From positions 38,253 to 102,252 of the forward strand of contig JAODNN010000072.1 in the NCBI GenBank assembly GCA_025465355.1: a stretch of DNA of 64,000 nucleotides. Direction: 5' to 3'. Source of the stretch: Blastococcus sp. (lineage in GTDB: Bacteria > Actinomycetota > Actinomycetes > Mycobacteriales > Geodermatophilaceae). The translations under genes and the position numbers were made by a program. The notes under the pieces are model-generated. The model was not told where the DNA came from and made no database searches. It saw only the letters and a list, made by a program, of their open reading frames with translations. This document shows positions 60,374-64,000 of the stretch, piece after piece. Numbering within the stretch: position 1 is the stretch's first letter; every line of letters starts with the position of its first letter.

Positions 60374-62050
60374 TCAGTGCCGCTTCTTGCGCAGTGGACG
60401 TGCCCAGAGCAAGAGGAAGGCCCCGCCGAGCACGAGTGCGGCACCACCCGCGGACAGCGCCATGACCGGGGCCCCCGTGTACGCGAGCTCCGCGGCGGGT
60501 GCCGTGCCGGCTCCGACCGGCACCGGAGGAGTCGCATGAGCGGGCGGGGCCGTGACGGTGATCCTGTGCGCAGTACCGGACGTCGCGCCTGCGCTGTTGA
60601 TGGCAGCCACCGTGAAGGCCGCCCGCCCGGCGGTGGTCGGCGTCCCGGACAGGAGACCAGTGCCGGCGTCGAGCGCCAGGCCGGCGGGAAGCGCTCCGGA
60701 GGCGATCGTGAACGTCGGTGCGGGGGGCCCGCTGGCCCTGAAGGAGTAGCGGTACGGCGTGCCGATCGTGGCGGTCGCGGGTGGGGCGTCGGCGGTCAGC
60801 ACCGGGATGGCGGCACCCACCGTGATGGTGATCGTGGCGGTGGTAGTCGTGCCTGTGGTGTTGCTGGCGGCCACCCTGAAGGTCGCGGCGCCCACGGTCG
60901 TGGGGGTGCCGGACAGCACGCCGGTGCCGGTGTCGAGGGCCAGGCCGGCGGGGAGGGCCCCGGAGGCCAGGGCGAAGGTGGCGCTGGAGGGAGCGGCCAT
61001 GAACGTGTAGCTGTACGGGGTCCCGGCGGTGGCTGTGACCGGCGGGGAATCCGCGCTGAATGTGGGTGGCGTCCTCAACGCCAGGCTGAAATAGCCACCG
61101 CCGGCGATCGCGACGACATCGCTCGGGCCCGGCGGCATGGTGGCCTGCCCCTGGTAGTTGTACCCCCAGCCGACGACGGTGCCATCGGCCCTCAGGGCCA
61201 AGCTGTGATACATGCCGGCCGCGATCGCGGTGACCCCCGTCAGCCCCGGGGGCACGTTGGCCTGACCGAGGGAGCTGTCACCCCACGCGACGACGGTTCC
61301 GTCGGACTTCAGGGCCAGGCCGTGGTATCCGCCGGCCGCGATGGCGATGACCCCGGTGAGGCCAACCGGCGGGCTGCTCTCACCGAAGGAGTTGTTACCC
61401 CAGGCGACGACGGTGCCATCGGATTTCAACGCGAGGGTGAACCCCTGGCCGGCGGCGATGGCAACGACCCCGGTCAGCCCCGGGGGCACGTTGACCTGAC
61501 CGGAGCCGTTGTTACCCCAGGCGACGACGGTTCCATCGGACTTCAGCGCCACGCTGTGATACCCGCCGGCCGCGATCGCGGTGACCCCCGTCAGCCCCGG
61601 GGGCACGTTGGCCTGACCGTAGAAGCTCTCACCCCAGGCGACGACGGTTCCGTCGGACTTCAGGGCCAGGTTGTGGAACCAGCCGGCCGCGATCGCGGTG
61701 ACCCCGGTCAGCCCCGGGGGCACGTTGAGCTGACCGGAGGAGTTGTTACCCCAGGCGACGACGGTTCCGTCGGACTTCAGGGCCATGCTGTGGTCCGTGC
61801 CGGCGGCGATCGCGGTGACGCCGGTCAGACCCGCCGCCGGCACGGTCGACTGCCCGTTCGCGTTGTCACCCCACGCGGTCACCGTGCCACTCGCGCCGCC
61901 ACCGACGGGGACGCCGACGGGACCGGCGAGGGCTGCCGGCACCCCGGCGAAAGTGAGCAGCGGGACGAGACCGACGACCAGCAGGGCACCAAGAGTGCGA
62001 GACCCCACCCGGTGGCGACGGCGGGAGATGAAAGTGCGACCGGAATACAC
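60374..62050 (-). CDS. Secreted RCC1-propeller protein with Ig-like domains and LAYTG sorting signal
   Basis: About 558 residues if GTG 62050 is used; GTG 62008 or TTG 62230 are alternatives, and none has a good ribosome binding site. A basic N-terminus and hydrophobic signal (LGALLVVGLVPLLTFAG) end at about AALAG. Seven RCC1 repeats of about 39 residues follow, each of the type GTVVAWGNNSSGQ-VPPGLTGVTAIAAG-ALKSD, enough to close a seven-bladed propeller. Two putative Ig (He_PIG) domains with GTPYxYxF and LPAGLALDxGTGxLSGTP follow. The C-terminus has LAYTG, a hydrophobic helix and RPLRKKRH. This is a cell-wall-anchored surface protein. Confidence 0.9.
   Translation of the reverse strand: MYSGRTFISRRRHRVGSRTLGALLVVGLVPLLTFAGVPAALAGPVGVPVGGGASGTVTAWGDNANGQSTVPAAGLTGVTAIAAGTDHSMALKSDGTVVAWGNNSSGQLNVPPGLTGVTAIAAGWFHNLALKSDGTVVAWGESFYGQANVPPGLTGVTAIAAGGYHSVALKSDGTVVAWGNNGSGQVNVPPGLTGVVAIAAGQGFTLALKSDGTVVAWGNNSFGESSPPVGLTGVIAIAAGGYHGLALKSDGTVVAWGDSSLGQANVPPGLTGVTAIAAGMYHSLALRADGTVVGWGYNYQGQATMPPGPSDVVAIAGGGYFSLALRTPPTFSADSPPVTATAGTPYSYTFMAAPSSATFALASGALPAGLALDTGTGVLSGTPTTVGAATFRVAASNTTGTTTTATITITVGAAIPVLTADAPPATATIGTPYRYSFRASGPPAPTFTIASGALPAGLALDAGTGLLSGTPTTAGRAAFTVAAINSAGATSGTAHRITVTAPPAHATPPVPVGAGTAPAAELAYTGAPVMALSAGGAALVLGGAFLLLWARPLRKKRH
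60473..60487 (-). other. LAYTG sortase recognition motif
   Basis: The codons for Leu-Ala-Tyr-Thr-Gly lie 35 to 40 residues from the C-terminus, before a hydrophobic stretch (MALSAGGAALVLGGAFLLLW) and a basic tail. LAxTG is the motif of actinobacterial class E sortases. No sortase gene is in the window. Confidence 0.85.
61078..61888 (-). repeat. Seven tandem RCC1-encoding repeats of about 117 bp
   Basis: Seven in-frame units encode the RCC1 blades. The central ones are close copies at the DNA level (for example GGTGACCCCGGTCAG-type phrases recur), so the number of units could vary by recombination. The outer two are more diverged. Confidence 0.85.
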
Positions 62051-62270
62051 CGGCGAATTGGAACAGTCCCGCAACCGCAAACAGTTGGACCACGGCAGGA
62101 GTCGCCAACGGTTCTCACCGTTAGGACTGGCATCTTTAGCCAAACGCAGGCATGGCAGGCCGGCGGGCGGGCCGTGACGAACGCACCTGAGGGACCCCGC
62201 CACTGCTGCGCGAGCATGCGAGTTCAGCAAAAGATTGAGATCAGCTCAGATCCCCACAGGGGTCAGCACA

Positions 62271-62283
62271 TGTCACCGTGACA
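62271..62283. promoter_or_regulatory. Palindrome upstream of divergent genes
   Basis: TGTCACCGTGACA is a perfect palindrome around a central C. It lies between the RCC1 gene and the plus-strand gene starting 13 bases on. It does not match the Crp consensus (TGTGA-N6-TCACA). A possible operator. Confidence 0.4.
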
Positions 62284-62295
62284 AATCACGTCTGA

Positions 62296-62739
62296 ATGAC
62301 AGCGGACTCCTGGTCTATGTGGAACGCCTCGGGGCCGGTAGCTTCCGGGTTCAGGCGTCCGCGGCGGGGCCAGAGACAGAGGCTGCTCGATGAGGTTCGT
62401 GCCGACGTCTCATCAGCCGTCGCCGGGGGTCGCCGACTGGACGACGACAGACTGCGCGGTGCCGCAGTGGCCATGGGCGAGGCCACGCTCTCGCAGCTGG
62501 GACCACGCTGGCGAGAGGGCACTCGCGCCCAGCGGGTCGCCCTCCTTCTTGCCGTGCTCTGGCTGATGCTGCTGGTCATTGGCGTCGTGCTGGCCCTAGC
62601 CACGAGTGACCTGTCCCAGGTGCCCTGGTTCGGCCTCGTGGCGGCCGTGGCCGTCATCAGAGTGCCGGTTTGGCAGCGCCGCAAGGTCCGCCAAGCGATC
62701 GAGTTGAACTCGGCCCCAGCGGCACCTGAAGAGAGCTGA
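62296..62739 (+). CDS. Hypothetical membrane protein (147 aa)
   Basis: 147 residues, ATG 62296; no ribosome binding site. The first ~75 are basic and helical. Two hydrophobic helices follow (LLLAVLWLMLLVIGVVLAL; WFGLVAAVAVIRVPVW), then a short basic tail. No family recognised. It is divergent from the RCC1 gene. Confidence 0.6.
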   Translation: MTADSWSMWNASGPVASGFRRPRRGQRQRLLDEVRADVSSAVAGGRRLDDDRLRGAAVAMGEATLSQLGPRWREGTRAQRVALLLAVLWLMLLVIGVVLALATSDLSQVPWFGLVAAVAVIRVPVWQRRKVRQAIELNSAPAAPEES

Positions 62740-62958
62740 GGAAGGGATTGTCCGCGGTCCGCCAACCGATCAGATGACGCTGCAAGCCTTTCGCTCGGGT
62801 GTCCCAGAAGCCGCCTTCTGGGCGACAGGTCCGTCGTACGACCGCGGACCGCGCCAGACTGCCGGCCCGCACACTCGCCGTTTGGAGGCGTCGACCGCGT
62901 TCAGCCCCGACAGCGGTCGGGCATGCCGAGGCCCAGCTCAAGGAACGGGCAGTCGAAG

Positions 62959-62999
62959 CGGAACGTTCCGGGGGTGCTTGGACGCCTGCGGACGACGAC
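62959..62999 (+). repeat. Repeat block B, containing CGGAACGTTCCG palindrome
   Basis: Second copy of the block described at 59931. Here the frame around it reads AEAQLKERAVEAERSGG, then WTPADDDEPP, and ends at a stop near 63042. That stretch resembles a helical C-terminal tail such as tyrosine recombinases carry, but it is too short to name. The rest of 62740-63040 shows no gene. Confidence 0.65.
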
Positions 63000-63040
63000 G
63001 AACCACCGGGGTGCAGCCCTCGACGAGGGCAACCGGTGAC

Positions 63041-63628
63041 CTAGTCGAGCACGGCGGCGCTGGCGTCGATGAAGGTGGCGTCCCGCCACAGGTAGTCGAT
63101 GAGATCAGGGATCAGCCAGTTGGTTCGCCCGAGCTCGGCCACGACAGCGCCGCCCGGCGGCCGTGGGGCATGCCCGTACAGGCCCGAGACGACGGCGAGG
63201 TTGGGTGCGACAAGCCCATGATCGGCGTCGTCGTAACTGTCGGCGGTCGCGGCGCACAGCTGACGCGCAAGATCGGCCTGACCGTCGCACCAGGTGTAGT
63301 GGTGCTCCAGACCCAGATGATCCCCGTGCCGCTCCCAGAGCCCCAGCTCGACCATCTGCCCGGCGGCGTCCTTCAAGCTGATGCCGTCGTGGTGCGCCCA
63401 CCACACCAGGTTTTCGTCTGGACGGTCGGCCATGTCAGCGAGCATCCGCTCGGCCAACGGCAGAAGATCCGGCACACGCTCGATCGCGATGTCATCGGCG
63501 CCGTTCCGCAGCGCGCCGGCGGTCACAAGGTCCGCCAGGATGCCGCACCGCATCGCTCGCTCCGCGAGCACAGACTCGGTCAGCCGGCCCTTGTCGTCAA
63601 TCAGTCGAGCGCTGATCTGGAGGGTCAC
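63041..63628 (-). CDS. GPP34-like protein
   Basis: 195 residues from GTG 63628; a TTG at 63679 would add 17. RLTESVLAERAMRCGILADLVTAG is close to the start of GPP34 (GOLPH3-like) domains. The segment MLADMADRPDENLVWWAHHD and the later DLIDYLWRD are consistent. Bacterial GPP34 proteins are mostly uncharacterised and sometimes near phosphoinositide or secondary-metabolism genes. It is a medium-confidence family call. Confidence 0.65.
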   Translation of the reverse strand: MTLQISARLIDDKGRLTESVLAERAMRCGILADLVTAGALRNGADDIAIERVPDLLPLAERMLADMADRPDENLVWWAHHDGISLKDAAGQMVELGLWERHGDHLGLEHHYTWCDGQADLARQLCAATADSYDDADHGLVAPNLAVVSGLYGHAPRPPGGAVVAELGRTNWLIPDLIDYLWRDATFIDASAAVLD

Positions 63629-63873
63629 GCTGCCTGGGAGTGGGGGACGGAGGCTGGACGGCACATCCGCAGACTTCAACCCCTGCGCACGGCCCGCAAC
63701 TCGCGACCTCGGCCTTCACCTGACCGGGTTACCGTCCCTGAACTGCGAGGCAGCCACCTCACGCATCAAGACGCACGCGGACGTGCAGAACAAACGACAA
63801 CGGCCGCGACCAGGTCACCCTGTCGAGTGGCTCAAGATGCCCTGGACCCCGGCCACAGGACAGCATCCGCTGC

Positions 63874-64000
63874 GTGGCGACGCAGCGCCCTCCAGCCTGG
63901 TACTGGGTCATCTCCGCACTGCTCTTCGCCGTGGCGCTGGTGGGCATCTACTTCCTGACCAACGGCATGACCCGCCTGGAGTACGGCGGTACGGGCAGTA
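63874..64000 (+). CDS. Membrane protein fragment (N-terminal part, runs off right edge)
   Basis: An open frame from GTG 63874 reads VATQRPPAWYWVISALLF, then AVALVGIYFLTNGMTRLEYG and runs to 64000. It shows a short hydrophilic start and a first membrane helix. The gene continues past the window, so nothing more can be said. The start could be earlier. Confidence 0.6.
   Translation, partial: MATQRPPAWYWVISALLFAVALVGIYFLTNGMTRLEYGGTGS

Noticed and set aside
61981..62230. A possible riboswitch-like leader before the RCC1 gene
   Set aside because: A small hairpin (AACGG-N6-CCGTT) is seen, but no conserved c-di-GMP, c-di-AMP or other aptamer core can be recognised.
62799..63044. An 81-codon plus-strand frame with a helical tail
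   Set aside because: Only the last ~40 codons look protein-like; kept only as repeat block B and as a possible gene remnant.
1..64000. CRISPR arrays, rRNA or tRNA genes and insertion sequences
   Set aside because: No regularly spaced repeats with spacers, no RNA signatures and no transposase-like protein were found on reading both strands.

Overview
The window is GC-rich throughout, with dense short-gap operons, many GTG starts and frequent ATGA/GTGA start-stop overlaps. Its gene content (glnA2 beside glnE, an F420:NADPH oxidoreductase, a single-locus tad pilus, class-E-type LAxTG sorting signal, high-GC chaperone operon with a MerR-like regulator) points to an actinobacterium. The family Geodermatophilaceae (Blastococcus, Geodermatophilus, Modestobacter) is my best guess, but that is inference only. 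No rRNA, tRNA, CRISPR array or insertion sequence was seen.

Layout. (1) 1-9304, minus strand: ten tightly coupled genes running hsp20, a YflT-type general stress membrane protein, dnaK, grpE, cbpA-type dnaJ, a MerR-like modulator, clpB, zinc-ribbon thioredoxin, a UBP zinc finger protein and a thioredoxin reductase with a cNMP-binding domain that runs off the left edge. Chaperoning and thiol redox repair are joined in one transcription unit. (2) 9565-15961: GT4 glycosyltransferase, LysR regulator, glutamine amidotransferase, MetE-C-like methyltransferase, catalase and a DUF2267 protein. (3) 16103-22959: three-subunit molybdenum hydroxylase operon, MFS transporter, and a convergent pair of iron-containing redox enzyme and CDGSH iron-sulfur protein. 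(4) 23070-31500, minus: glnE, GATase, glnA2, ferredoxin-reductase-like flavoprotein, folE, doxX and a cysteine-rich HTH regulator with palindromic sites in front of it and of doxX. (5) 31653-42390: slipin, nadE-panB, DUF2784 protein, BtuF-like protein, npdG, diguanylate cyclase, M24 peptidase, ChaB-like protein, and a divergent Lrp/ddaH pair around a strong inverted repeat.

(6) 42547-50363, minus: a complete Gram-positive-type tad/Flp pilus locus (prepilin peptidase, Flp, TadE, TadG-like, CpaB, CpaE, CpaF, TadB, TadC). (7) 50554-58265: Gfo/Idh/MocA oxidoreductase, a GT2-GtrA fusion, then a monosaccharide ABC transporter (binding protein, single-domain ATPase, permease) with a ROK repressor, followed by what looks like the decayed 3' end of an FGGY sugar kinase. 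(8) 58266-64000: an accessory-looking tail of orphan genes and repeats. It includes TGCGGAC repeat clusters 1.6 kb apart, two copies of a block around a 12-bp palindrome, a perfect 16-bp palindrome, and a large secreted protein with seven RCC1 blades, two Ig-like domains and a C-terminal LAYTG sorting signal.

The main physiological themes are proteotoxic and oxidative stress defence, nitrogen assimilation control, surface structures (pilus, sortase substrate, glycan transfer) and sugar uptake. The least explained part is the 58.3-64 kb tail.
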